Source: Alcaligenaceae bacterium (GTDB lineage Bacteria; Pseudomonadota; Gammaproteobacteria; Burkholderiales; Burkholderiaceae_B). From it: a DNA stretch of 64,000 bases. The position numbers and the translations under genes were made by a program. Numbering within the stretch: the stretch's first letter is position 1; every line of letters begins with the position of its first letter. The stretch spans positions 124,001-188,000 of the forward strand of contig JAUNUJ010000004.1 of assembly GCA_030538235.1 (NCBI GenBank). Direction: 5' to 3'. This document shows positions 29,839 through 39,457 of this stretch, in pieces. The notes below the pieces were generated by a model. That model had not been told where the DNA came from. It saw nothing but the letters and a program-made list of their open reading frames with translations, and did no database searches.

Positions 29839-29877
29839 CCAAAAAAAACTGCTCTACATATTACTGTAGAGCAGTTT
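29839..29877 (-). terminator. terminator between fdnG and fdhE
   Basis: On the minus strand CTGCTCTACA pairs perfectly with TGTAGAGCAG (arms 29849-29858 and 29865-29874), extended by A-T pairs, and eight T residues follow. The T run touches the fdhE ribosome site. Confidence 0.9.
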
Positions 29878-29915
29878 ATCAGTACTACCTACTTAGAATT
29901 TTAATTAAGAAAATA

Positions 29916-32900
29916 TTAAATTTTCTCAACATTAACTAAGAAGGACTTGAACTCAGGGGTCTGAGTATTACCGTCACCGACTGCAGGGGTTAAGCTATTG
30001 GCCAAAAAGCCTTTTTTAGCAACACCCACAAAGCCCCAGTGAAGCGGAATGCCCACCTGGAACAACTCCTTGCCGTCAACATTAAGAGTCATCAAACGCT
30101 TGGTCACCACAGCAACTGCTTTGATGTAGTCACGCTTAGATGATACCTTAACACGGTCACCGGCTTTAATACCGAGCTTATTGGCCAAACCCTCACCGAT
30201 TTCAACGAACTGCTCTGGTTGAGCAATCGAGTTGAGCTCAACGTTTTTTGTCCAATAGTGGAAATGCTCCGTCAAGCGATAAGTTGTCGCTACATACGGG
30301 AACTCATCAACCTTGCCCATATCCTCGAGGTCGCGTTTAAAGACACGAGCTCCAGGGTTATTCAGAGCACGAGGCTCATTAGGGTTAAGCGGGTTAGCTG
30401 CCAACGGAGTCTCGAAAGGCTCATAGTGCTCAGGGAACGGACCTTCGGCCATACCCTTGCGAGCGAAGAACCTACCAGTACCCTCAGGGTTCATAATGAA
30501 TGGGCCCATATTGTTTTCCGGTGCTTCGTCAGCTTTGTAGTCAGGTACGTCAGCACCGACCCACGCTTTGCCATTCCAGTAAACTAGAGCACGATCACGA
30601 TCCCATGGTCGACCACTTGGGTCAGCTGATGCACGGTTGTACAGGATACGACGGTTTGCCGGCCAAGCCCAAGCCCAGTTAAGGGTTTGACCAATGCCAG
30701 TCGGGTCGCTATTGTCGCGACGCGCCATCATATTGCCCTGCTCAGTAAATGAACCCGAATAGATCCAACAACCACAATCCGTTGAGCCATCATCACGCAA
30801 CTCGGCAAATCCTGCTAGTTGCTGACCACCCTTGCGAGTCACCTGTGTAGGGTCTCTAGGATTAGTTAAGTCAACGAGAGCTTTACCGTTCATCTCCTTG
30901 GCCAATTCCTCGGCGCTCGGACTTAAACGCTGGCTATAAGGCCAGGCGATGTTGAGAATCGGATCAGGGAATGCACCGCCTTCTTCGGCATAGAGATCCT
31001 TAATGCGATTATAGAGCAACGCCATAATCTCAATATCACTCTTAGCTTCACCCGGTGGGTTAGCGCCCTTCCAGTGCCATTGTAAGACACGACCAGAGTT
31101 CACTAACGCCCCAGCTTCCTCGGCAAAACACGTTGTCGGTAAGCGAATCACTTCAGTCTGAATGGATGCTGTATCAACATCATTTTCCTCGCCGGCATTA
31201 CGCCAGAACTCGGAGGTATCAGTCCGTAGCGGATCCATGACCACCATGAACTTCAATTTTGAGAAAGCTTCGGATTGCTTTTTCTTATGAGGTGCAGCGG
31301 CTAAGGGGTTAAAGCCTTGACAGATATAACCGTTAATCTGTCCTTGAGTCATCATCTCGTAGGCACGCAACATGTCATACGGTTTGTCGAGTTTAGGGAA
31401 CCAGTCATAACAGAAGTTATTTTCCGGTTGAGCGGCTTTACCAAACCATGACTTACTCAAGCTGACCCAGAACTTCTTATAGTTGCCCCAGTAGCTTAAC
31501 TGATTAGAACGCATTGGTTTGTGCGCACGTGCACCAATATAGTCATCAAATGATTGCTCACTATCACGGGCTAATGTCAGATAGCCAGGCAATAAGTCAG
31601 TCATTAGACCTAAGTCAGTCAGACCCTGAATATTAGAGTGACCGCGAAGCGCGTTTACACCACCGCCAGGCATACCGATATTACCCAATAACAACTGCAT
31701 CATCGCTGCCGTACGGATAATCTGTGAACCGATAGTATGTTGCGTCCAACCGAGAGCATAAAGAATTGTTGCCGTACGATCAGGTACGCTGGTAGAAGCT
31801 AGAATCTCAGCAATCTCCAGGAACTTTTCTTTAGGCGTACCACAAACACGCTCAACCATTTCGGGGGTGTAGCGCTCGTAGTGCTTTCTCATGAGCTGGT
31901 AAACACAACGTGGATGTCTTAAAGTTGGATCAGATTTAACAAAACCTGTCTCTTCATCCAGTTCGTAATCCCAAGTGCTACGGTCGTAAGTGCGTGTTTC
32001 TTCGTTATAGCCGGAGTAAATACCCTCGTTAAAATCAAAGTCTTCACGTACTACATAACTGAAGTCAGTGTAACTACGTACGTATTCGTGTTGAATTTTA
32101 TTGTTATCAAGCAAATACTTAATAACAGCACCCAAGAATACAATATCCGTACCTGTACGGATAGGCGCATAAATATCTGCTACGGATGCTGTACGGTTGA
32201 AACGCGGATCCACACAGATAAGCGTCGCATTATTGCGAGTCTTAGCCTCAATCGCCCATCTAAAGCCCACAGGGTGTGCTTCAGCGGCGTTACCGCCCAT
32301 AACCAATACAACATTAGCATTTTTAATATCGACCCAGTGGTTCGTCATCGCACCACGGCCAAACGTCGGAGCAAGACCTGCTACCGTCGGACCATGTCAA
32401 ACACGAGCCTGGTTATCGAATGCCAACATCCCCATCGGACGCACAACTTTGTGAGTGATATAACCCACTTCGTTAGGCGATGCAGACGCGGCTAACATAC
32501 CTGTAGTTAACCAACGATTAACCGTCTCACCCTTTTCGTTTTTCTCGATAAAGTTGGCATCACGGTCATCCTTCATGAGACGAGCAATTTTATTGATTGC
32601 GTCTTCCCATGACATACGAACCCACTTATCAGAACCCGGAGCACGATACTCAGGGTGTTTTAAGCGATTCGGACTGTGGATGAAATCGATCAAACCGGCG
32701 CCCTTAGGACAAAGTGCACCACGGTTGACCGGGTTATCAGGGTCACCCTCGATATGTACGATTGCATCGATAGCGTTTTTGGCGCCATCACCAATACCGT
32801 ACATTAATAATCCACAGGCCACTGAACAATAAGGGCAGGTATTGCGCGTTTCGGTCATACGCGCTAATTTATACTGTCTAACCTCTGCCATGGCCGATGT

Positions 32901-32987
32901 AGGCATCGCACCAAGTAGTGTTAAACTAGACCCCGCCGCTGCTGTACCAGTTGCCTTGAAGAATTGTCGTCTAGTAATTTTTACCAT
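29916..32987 (-). CDS. fdnG: selenocysteine-containing formate dehydrogenase, catalytic alpha subunit
   Basis: Molybdopterin enzyme oxidising formate to CO2, Tat-exported. The gene has an in-frame TGA at 32397-32399 read as Sec197, so two open frames are really one 1023-residue protein; E. coli FdnG has Sec at 196. The start is MVKITRRQFFK (32985-32987, GGAGG upstream), giving a twin-arginine signal ending near SAMA. A [4Fe-4S] site follows (CPYCSVACGLLMYG and CPKGA), then RV-Sec-HGPTVAGLAPTFGRGAMTNHW. C-terminal molydopterin-binding domain present. No beta or gamma subunit gene is adjacent. Confidence 0.96.
32367..32386 (-). promoter_or_regulatory. bacterial SECIS hairpin in fdnG mRNA
   Basis: Ten bases after the UGA the mRNA folds as CGG-(bulged U)-AGCA-GGUCU-UGCU-CCG. 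A three-pair stem, a bulged U, a four-pair stem and an apical loop GGUCU reproduce the SelB-recognition features of the E. coli fdhF/fdnG SECIS. The stem encodes residues in GPTVAGLAP. Confidence 0.95.
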
Positions 32988-33184
32988 AACGAGCCTCCAG
33001 ACAGTTAACGTATAGCAACGTCCGCACCATAAAAGCATGATGCATCCGTTAATGATTTAGCAATATAATTTTTTGCTACATTGCTCCTTAGAGCTAGTTT
33101 AGCGTGTTTTTTATAAGTTGAGTAGTAGCCTAAAGCATTTTAAGTCTAAAAAACACATATTTGAGACATTTTTAGGGGATATAC

Positions 33185-33898
33185 CTAGGCTACTCCATGA
33201 CGATACTTGAGGTGAAGTAGGTATTTCTTTTCGATTTGTCTAAAGCCCACAACCAGTACCGTATTTAAAATCAAGTATAAAATTGCCGCCGCCGAATAAG
33301 CAATAAACGGCTCATAGTAAATACTATTGAAGTAGCTTGCCGCTCCGGTGATTTCGACAATGGTCACTGTTGAGGCTAAGGCCGTGGCGTGCATACTCAT
33401 AATAACTTCATTACTATAAGCCGGCAAAGCACGTCTTAAGCCGGAAGGAATAATAATCCGACGCATCGCTTGTAATCGGCTCATACCATAAGCCATCGCT
33501 GCTTCAACCTCACCGCGATCGGTATTTTTTATGGCACCGGCAAAGATAACCGTCGAATATGCCGCGGTATTTAGGGTCAATGCCGTTAACACCCATATAT
33601 AGCCGGATTTTAAAAACTCCCAACCCTGCTCCTGCATCAACTCCCTAACCGGACCCAGACTCGGGATGCCATAATAGAAAATATACAGCTGCACCAACAA
33701 AGGGGTGCCGGTAAAGAAATAGACAAAGCCATTGGTTATTCGCCCGGCGATACTACGCTCTTTTAAAGACAAAACCGACAAAGGCAAAGCAATTATAAAG
33801 CCTATAGATACCGAGACAAGGGTCAACATCGCGGTAATGGGCAAAGCCGCTAGACAACTCTGAAAGGCTAACCAAAACAACGCTAAGGTATCACTCAT
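33185..33898 (-). CDS. polar amino acid ABC transporter permease (HisM/ArtM type)
   Basis: 237-residue permease of the histidine/lysine/arginine/ornithine family with about five membrane segments. It carries the ATPase coupling motif EVEAAMAYGMSRLQAMRRIIIPSGLRRALPAYSNE. Its start overlaps the upstream permease gene by eight bases, so the two form a heteromeric channel. The cognate binding protein is probably the divergent gene at 34809. No ATPase gene is present in this cluster. Confidence 0.9.
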   Translation of the reverse strand: MSDTLALFWLAFQSCLAALPITAMLTLVSVSIGFIIALPLSVLSLKERSIAGRITNGFVYFFTGTPLLVQLYIFYYGIPSLGPVRELMQEQGWEFLKSGYIWVLTALTLNTAAYSTVIFAGAIKNTDRGEVEAAMAYGMSRLQAMRRIIIPSGLRRALPAYSNEVIMSMHATALASTVTIVEITGAASYFNSIYYEPFIAYSAAAILYLILNTVLVVGFRQIEKKYLLHLKYRHGVA

Positions 33899-34598
33899 TA
33901 GATCCTCCCATCAAGACACCGCGTTGATAACGTTTTTCCAGATAAACAAAGACTTTTAAAGACACATAAGTAATCAACAAATACAGTAAAGCCGAAACAA
34001 TATTAAAGGCAAATGAATACTGTGTCGCACTCCCCGCTTGTTGTGCCACTCTAGTCATATCGTCCAAGCCGATAATTGAGACCAAAGCAGTTGATTTAGT
34101 CAGGACTAGCCAGTTGTTACGAACACCTGGCAAAGCATAGCGCATCATAAGTGGAAAAGTCACACTGTATAAAACCTGAAAAGGCGTCAGTCCATAGGCA
34201 TAACCTGCCTCAATCTGACCACCCGGTACAGCCAAAATCGCTGCGCGGAACGTCTCTGTAAAATAGGCCCCAAAGATAAAACTCAACGTAAAAACACCCG
34301 CAGCAAAGGGACTAATCTCAAAATACCCCCAACCCAGCGCCGAAGTTAAGGCGTTGAGACCAAGCTGCGCACTATAGTAAACCATCAGCATCCAGATTAA
34401 ATCAGGCACACCACGCACAATGGTCGAATAGGCGGTACCGATCCCCACCAACAGAGGATGACGCGACAGACGCATCAAAGCACCAATCAGGCCAACGAAA
34501 ATAGCAAAAATCACTGACAGCACCCCGATCTCTACAGTCAGTAAGGCGCCCTTGAGGATTCTTGGCATGTATTGCCAAATCACTTCAAAATCAAACAT
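33891..34598 (-). CDS. polar amino acid ABC transporter permease (HisQ/ArtQ type)
   Basis: 235 residues from MFDFEVIWQYMPRIL. The frame is open to 34667, but AGGGA eight bases upstream of 34598 and the family N-terminus fix this start. About five membrane segments; the coupling motif is GGQIEAGYAYGLTPFQVLYSVTFPLMMRYALPG. It overlaps the second permease by eight bases and is transcribed divergently from the binding-protein gene. Confidence 0.9.
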   Translation of the reverse strand: MFDFEVIWQYMPRILKGALLTVEIGVLSVIFAIFVGLIGALMRLSRHPLLVGIGTAYSTIVRGVPDLIWMLMVYYSAQLGLNALTSALGWGYFEISPFAAGVFTLSFIFGAYFTETFRAAILAVPGGQIEAGYAYGLTPFQVLYSVTFPLMMRYALPGVRNNWLVLTKSTALVSIIGLDDMTRVAQQAGSATQYSFAFNIVSALLYLLITYVSLKVFVYLEKRYQRGVLMGGSNE

Positions 34599-34808
34599 AC
34601 ATTCCCTTAATTCTAATGAAGTGATTTTACCGAAAATATACAACATATCCTGAGAAACTCGCTTCACCTAAAAGATATATTACAAAGCCACGAAACTTTG
34701 GCTTAAAATCTTTGTTAATATCTTATGCTTATCCCCAATAGATGCTATTGCATAAACAGGCTATAGTCTTACAATTATTTTTAAAGTATGCATACAAAGG
34801 ACTTGATA

Positions 34809-35594
34809 ATGTCAATCACAAAAAAGCTTTTTGGCGCTACCTTGCTGAGCTTTGCACTTGCTAGCAGCTTAGCCAGTGCGCAGGACCGTACGATTCGTTT
34901 TGGTACTGACGCTACCTACCCTCCCTTTGAATCAACCACCCCCAGTGGTGAGATTGTCGGCTTTGATATCGACATTGCAAAGGCAATGTGTGAGCGTTTA
35001 AATGCCACTTGCACTTTCCAAAACCAAGGTTGGGACGGTATTATCCCGGCTTTGCGCGCCAAGAAATTTGATGTGATCGCTTCATCCATGAGTATCACAC
35101 CGGAGCGTGAGCGTGCTGTCGCATTTACTCAAAAAGTCTGGTCCATCCCTAACCCGCTGTTCGGTAAAAAAGGCCTAGAGGCTGAGCCGTCTAAAGAAGG
35201 TACTAAGGGCCTAACTGTGGGTGTGCAGCAAGGTGTGATTCAAGACGTTTACGCCACCAAATACTTTACTGATGCGACGATTCGTCGTTATAAAACCTTC
35301 GAAGATGCGGCTAATGACCTAGTCACCGGTCGTCTTGATGTGGTGTTTGCCGATAGTGGTGTTGCTGATCAGTTCTTAGAGGGTCCAAATGGCGCTGATT
35401 ATGAGGTGCTAGGTGAGCCTATCCCTACCTCAGCAGATGAAGCCATCTTCGGCAAGGGTACCGGCTTCGCTGTACGCAAAGACGACACCGAGTTATTGGC
35501 CGATCTCAACCGTGCCTTTGATGAAATTCGTGCTGACGGTACTTACGATAAAATCGCTGATAAGTACTTCGATTACGATGTCTATGATGAGTAA
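34809..35594 (+). CDS. periplasmic basic amino acid-binding protein (HisJ/ArtJ-like)
   Basis: Captures an amino acid for the adjacent permeases. 261 residues from MSITKKLFG, chosen because AAAGGA precedes it by eight bases and it gives a clean signal peptide cleaved near SLASAQD. The mature protein begins RTIRFGTDATYPPFES and has the family motif GEIVGFDIDIAKAMCERL, then IIPALRAKKFDVIASSMSITPERE. The sequence suggests arginine, lysine, ornithine or histidine. A terminator follows at 35629. Confidence 0.92.
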   Translation: MSITKKLFGATLLSFALASSLASAQDRTIRFGTDATYPPFESTTPSGEIVGFDIDIAKAMCERLNATCTFQNQGWDGIIPALRAKKFDVIASSMSITPERERAVAFTQKVWSIPNPLFGKKGLEAEPSKEGTKGLTVGVQQGVIQDVYATKYFTDATIRRYKTFEDAANDLVTGRLDVVFADSGVADQFLEGPNGADYEVLGEPIPTSADEAIFGKGTGFAVRKDDTELLADLNRAFDEIRADGTYDKIADKYFDYDVYDE

Positions 35595-35628
35595 GTAGCT
35601 AATCAACAGCTTCGGTTGATGAGTAATG

Positions 35629-35663
35629 ACGGCGTCTCTATTAGGAGCGCCGTTTATATTTTT
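35629..35663 (+). terminator. terminator after the amino acid-binding protein gene
   Basis: ACGGCG (35629-35634) pairs with CGCCGT (35648-35653); with one bulged base three more pairs form, followed by a T-rich run. A smaller hairpin (ATCAAC/GTTGAT) lies just before it. Confidence 0.8.
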
Positions 35664-35715
35664 AAATCTAGTTCAAGCGATTAAACAAAAAGTCAGCTCT
35701 AAACAGCACCTGTAA

Positions 35716-36372
35716 TCAATCCCTAACTGGCGGAAAGTTAGCCTGATCCCAAGCTGCGTCGGCGCTATTCATCATGATCTCGATAATCGCCGGCACCACT
35801 GATTTCATAATGGCCACACAATCACGCACCTGATGACGATTTACCGAACTATTCCAGGTTGCACCCCCGTGAACTATCTGGCTACGCAGCACATAAATAC
35901 GGCTCATCACAATACTCAACACCAATGACGTATTCTTGTAAGCCAAAGCACTATTCGCACTACGCTTGGCATTGGCGAAATCGCTTTCCCACTGCTCTTG
36001 GCTTTTGTTGCCTCTCTGATACTCCCAAAAAGGCATGAAAACATACTCGTTATTCAATAAATTACGAATGGCATTGGAATAAGAGTCCCAGACGATATTC
36101 CATAACAACTGCTGTTCGTCCAGATTATTAATCTTTTTAATAAAATGGTTGAAAGTTTCTTGTTCTGCTAAAGCAAAGCGTTGATCAATTTCAGCTGCAT
36201 ATGCTGCATTAAAGGCTATCCAGAGAAACACAAACTGGCTATCCAAGTCATCTTCTCGTGCCGCTCTATCCAACCAACTAAGGGCACGGTGCACCCGAAG
36301 ATTCAAGCCCTCCGGAAAAGAATCACGAATGTCGCGTTGACGTTGTTTAAGACGAGCATAAGTTTCTAACAT
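35716..36372 (-). CDS. HEPN-like domain protein
   Basis: 218 residues, start at MLETYARL (TTAGGG upstream; 36390 is an alternative). The protein is helical throughout, and near its C-terminus it has RSQIVHGG, an R-x4-H motif typical of HEPN domains, many of which are RNases. LDSQFVFLWIAFNAAY is a pattern I associate with Apea-like HEPN proteins. No nucleotidyltransferase (MNT) partner or antitoxin lies beside it, so it is not a classical HEPN-MNT pair. The function is unknown; RNA cleavage or a scaffolding role are both possible. Confidence 0.55.
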   Translation of the reverse strand: MLETYARLKQRQRDIRDSFPEGLNLRVHRALSWLDRAAREDDLDSQFVFLWIAFNAAYAAEIDQRFALAEQETFNHFIKKINNLDEQQLLWNIVWDSYSNAIRNLLNNEYVFMPFWEYQRGNKSQEQWESDFANAKRSANSALAYKNTSLVLSIVMSRIYVLRSQIVHGGATWNSSVNRHQVRDCVAIMKSVVPAIIEIMMNSADAAWDQANFPPVRD

Positions 36373-36498
36373 GACAACCCTAAGTTTCATTTAAAGACTA
36401 ACTTTGAAGTATAGGATAAATTCGAAACAATAATTTAATTTACGACTAGTTAGGTAATATCCTCACCCCTAAGCACGATAACAAGCCCCCAGGTTCAG

Positions 36499-36531
36499 TA
36501 AAAAGGCCGACTCCCATAATAGAAGTCGACC
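36499..36531 (-). terminator. terminator of the gentisate/TRAP gene cluster
   Basis: On the minus strand GGTCGACT pairs with AGTCGGCC (one G-U) around an 11-base loop and is followed by TTTTTACT. It lies 28 bases after the dctM stop. Confidence 0.85.
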
Positions 36532-36558
36532 ATCACAACAGCCCATCAATACATAATT

Positions 36559-37845
36559 TTACTTATTCCAACTTTGCGCCATCTCAGGAATCCACAAAGA
36601 CAGTTCCGGCCACAAGGCAATGATCACCATGCCAACAAACAAGATCCCTAGGAATGGAATAAAGGCATAAAACACCTGACCCATTTTTAAGTGAGTGTTC
36701 TGCATGGTAATAAAGAGACCAGCACCAACTGGGGGCGTTACCACACCAACCACAGTAGCTATCGTTACCATCACACCGAAGTGAATCGGATCAATACCAT
36801 AAGCCTCAATTGCTGGGATTAGAATCGGTAACAGCACAATCATCACACTAATGCTTTCTAAGAACATACCCAAAAGCATAACCACAATATACACCAGCAT
36901 TAAAAACCAGAAACTGGAATCAGTCAAACCGACCAAGGCCTCTACAATCATGTCGGGAATGCCTTCAAAACCCAAAGCCCAACCTAATAGCGTCGCTGAA
37001 GCGATCAAGATGGTGATGGTTGCTGTCGAGGTGGCGACATTGAGCAAAATAGATCCGATGTCCTTCATTTTGATATTTTTGTACACAAAAAAACCAATCA
37101 TAAAAGCAATAACAGAAGCTACAGCACCGGCTTCGGTAGGCGTCGTTACCCCTAATAATATCAATAGAACGACAGAAATAGGGATTAAACCGGGTAAAAT
37201 CGCCCCACCTAAACGCACTACCGCTTCTTTGAAACTGATTTTATCGCCACGCGGCAATTCAGCAAAACAGCCAATAATAAAGATCATTAAGGCAAACAAA
37301 ATAACAATAAAAATACCCGGCAAAATACCAGCCAAAAAGAGTGCTGAAATTGGTTGATAGGCAATAACTCCATAAATAATCATCAGCATTGATGGCGGGA
37401 AAACCGGGCCTAAAAGACCACCGGCCATGGTCACTGCTGCAGAGAAGTCCTTTTTATAACCGCGCTGCACCATTTCGGGAATCATGGTGCTAGACATAAT
37501 AGAAATTTGCGCTGTGGCAGAACCCAAAATTGATGAAGCCATCGCATTGGTCAATAGATTCACATAAGCCAACCCCCCCTTAATGCGTCCGACCAACACT
37601 TCAGCAGCCATAATCAACTTTTCAGTTAAACCACCTCGGTTCATTAGCTCGCCCACCAACATAAACAGTGGAATGGCCAACAATCCGTTTTTATTCAAAG
37701 CGCCATAAAGTTGATCCGGTAGCGTATTTTCATATAAAAACGTCAGATCAAACTCATAGATAAAAGAAAATGCGGCGAATAACAAGGCACTAAATATAGG
37801 CAGCCCCGAAAGTAAGATGATGAGAAAAACTATTAAAGTAATCAT
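36559..37845 (-). CDS. dctM: TRAP transporter large permease subunit (DctM)
   Basis: 428-residue membrane protein of the DctM family with about 12 hydrophobic segments. It begins with LIVFLIILLSGLPIFSALLFAA and has GLLGPVFPPSMLMIIYG and VVTPPVGAGLFITM, the conserved sodium- and substrate-pathway segments. With DctQ and DctP it would form a sodium-driven tripartite importer, here probably for an aromatic acid. Last gene of the cluster. Confidence 0.93.
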   Translation of the reverse strand: MITLIVFLIILLSGLPIFSALLFAAFSFIYEFDLTFLYENTLPDQLYGALNKNGLLAIPLFMLVGELMNRGGLTEKLIMAAEVLVGRIKGGLAYVNLLTNAMASSILGSATAQISIMSSTMIPEMVQRGYKKDFSAAVTMAGGLLGPVFPPSMLMIIYGVIAYQPISALFLAGILPGIFIVILFALMIFIIGCFAELPRGDKISFKEAVVRLGGAILPGLIPISVVLLILLGVTTPTEAGAVASVIAFMIGFFVYKNIKMKDIGSILLNVATSTATITILIASATLLGWALGFEGIPDMIVEALVGLTDSSFWFLMLVYIVVMLLGMFLESISVMIVLLPILIPAIEAYGIDPIHFGVMVTIATVVGVVTPPVGAGLFITMQNTHLKMGQVFYAFIPFLGILFVGMVIIALWPELSLWIPEMAQSWNK

Positions 37846-37867
37846 AAACTGTATTCCTACAAAGGCG

Positions 37868-38395
37868 CTATATCAAGCCACCAACGTCCTTCGACGACTG
37901 TTCCGGTTGACCAAAAATCACATTAAATACGTTAATAAACTGATGAAAGGCCATAAAGCAAATGGCAGCCGCTGCCACACCGTAGTTGTACCAACGTGGT
38001 AAACCGGTAGTACCAGAAATGTCTGCCTGAACCATAGGATCTGTGACCCAGTTAAGGTATAAGTAGGCTAAAAAGGTCAACAGTAAAAAGTTAAGTACAA
38101 GCAAAATAAAAGCAAGAATTTTTTTCATCCCAACTGATAAGTAATGCTGTAGTAAATCAACTTGCAGTAAATTTTTCTTATAAGTTAAATAAGACACACC
38201 AAAAAAGGTGATAACTATCAGTAGTTGCAAGGAGATTTCTTCTGCCCAAAAAAGTGGGCTATGGAAGAGATAACGCAAGGCGACTTGAGCTACCATGATG
38301 AGCACTAGCAGAGCCATAAAAATGACAATTAAAACAACTTCTACTTTTGCAAGGGCGTCATTTACTTTATTAAAAAGTGATTTCAGATTAGACAT
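37868..38395 (-). CDS. dctQ: TRAP transporter small permease subunit (DctQ)
   Basis: 175 residues with four membrane segments (about 19-40, 52-72, 93-113 and 142-162). The family motif is FHSPLFWAEEISLQLLIVITFFGVSYLTYKK. It lies between dctP and dctM, with gaps of 17 and 22 bases. Confidence 0.9.
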   Translation of the reverse strand: MSNLKSLFNKVNDALAKVEVVLIVIFMALLVLIMVAQVALRYLFHSPLFWAEEISLQLLIVITFFGVSYLTYKKNLLQVDLLQHYLSVGMKKILAFILLVLNFLLLTFLAYLYLNWVTDPMVQADISGTTGLPRWYNYGVAAAAICFMAFHQFINVFNVIFGQPEQSSKDVGGLI

Positions 38396-38412
38396 AGCAG
38401 CTCAAATTCATC

Positions 38413-39378
38413 CTATTTTTTATTTTCTTCGTAAAATTTCTCGATTAATGGGTGTTTGGCAGAATAATCAACGACCATCTGTTCACCCACTTCTTTTAGA
38501 GCACTGATATCAATATCCATGACTTTAGCACCGCCATTTTTCAACGTTTCGAGGTTGTTTTTCTCAGCTTCAATTTGCTGATCAACACCCCAACGTTCGA
38601 CCTTTTCAAATGCAGTCAGAATATCTTGTTGGTCCTGCTCGTTTAAGGTATCCCACCAACGTTTAGAAGCAACAACCACACCCGGGAAAGCCATATGATT
38701 GCTCACTACCAAGTTAGGTGCTTGTTCTTGATACTTCATGCTCACCGCTAAATCAAAGTCAGCATCAACTGCATCTAAAAGATTGGTGTTTAAGGCTGAA
38801 ATAATATCCGCTGGGTCTAAAGCCGTCGGTGCAGCCCCTAACTTTCGCCAGAAATCACTATAGACTTCTGATGGCACAGAACGGATTTTCATGTTTTTAA
38901 AATCATCCACACTGCTTAACTCCTTCACGCTAAGCACTTGACGCATTCCCGCAAAAACATAACCAATCCCGACCAAACCTTGAGAATCCAACAGCTTCAA
39001 CATCTCTTGACCGCTTTCAGATTTGGCAGCAGTGTAGGCTTGCTCGATATCATCAATAATAAAAGGCATTGACCAAGCGTTAAATTCAGGCACACGGGTA
39101 GACAGCGAAGTGTTGGTAAGAACCGCTAATTGAACACCACCCGTTTGCATGGTAGTAATTACTTGGCTATCCGTACCTAACTGACTTAATGGGAAGATAC
39201 GAATCTGATTTTTACCCTCACTAAGCGCTTGAAGCTCCGTGTTCATTTTTTCAGATACTTTATTCCAGTTATGGGTCGGATGTGTCACCATGGCCATACG
39301 GTAAGTGGCGGCCTGCGCATTAGCAACAACGCCTAAACCCATCATCAAACTGAGCGCAAGAGCTGATATTCTTTTCAT
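38413..39378 (-). CDS. dctP: TRAP transporter substrate-binding protein (DctP)
   Basis: 321 residues with signal peptide MKRISALALSLMMGLGVVANAQA. DctP-fold hallmarks are THNWNKVSEKMNTELQALSEGKNQIRIFPLSQLGTDSQVI, the VKELSSVDDFKNMKIRSVPSEVYSDFWRKLGAAPTAL region with the conserved carboxylate-binding Arg, and DAVDADFDLAVSMKYQEQAPNLVVSNH. The gene context predicts 3-hydroxybenzoate or gentisate as ligand; this is inference. Confidence 0.9.
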   Translation of the reverse strand: MKRISALALSLMMGLGVVANAQAATYRMAMVTHPTHNWNKVSEKMNTELQALSEGKNQIRIFPLSQLGTDSQVITTMQTGGVQLAVLTNTSLSTRVPEFNAWSMPFIIDDIEQAYTAAKSESGQEMLKLLDSQGLVGIGYVFAGMRQVLSVKELSSVDDFKNMKIRSVPSEVYSDFWRKLGAAPTALDPADIISALNTNLLDAVDADFDLAVSMKYQEQAPNLVVSNHMAFPGVVVASKRWWDTLNEQDQQDILTAFEKVERWGVDQQIEAEKNNLETLKNGGAKVMDIDISALKEVGEQMVVDYSAKHPLIEKFYEENKK

Positions 39379-39398
39379 GAATGTCTCCTTATGAGAAA

Positions 39399-39433
39399 AT
39401 TTTTATTTAAAACGGCGCTCACTGATGGCGCCG
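39399..39433 (-). terminator. terminator or attenuator between catabolic genes and TRAP genes
   Basis: On the minus strand CGGCGC and GCGCCG (arms 39413-39418 and 39428-39433) form a GC-rich hairpin followed by TTTTAAATAAAAATTTT. It would lower TRAP expression relative to the upstream catabolic genes or mark an independent TRAP transcript. Confidence 0.7.
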
Positions 39434-39457
39434 CTCATGCCTTTACAGCAATTAAAA

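Noticed and set aside
29916-33038. Two adjacent formate dehydrogenase genes, or a nonsense-mutated one
   Set aside because: The in-frame TGA is a Sec codon: it has a SECIS hairpin directly downstream, and the sel genes are adjacent.
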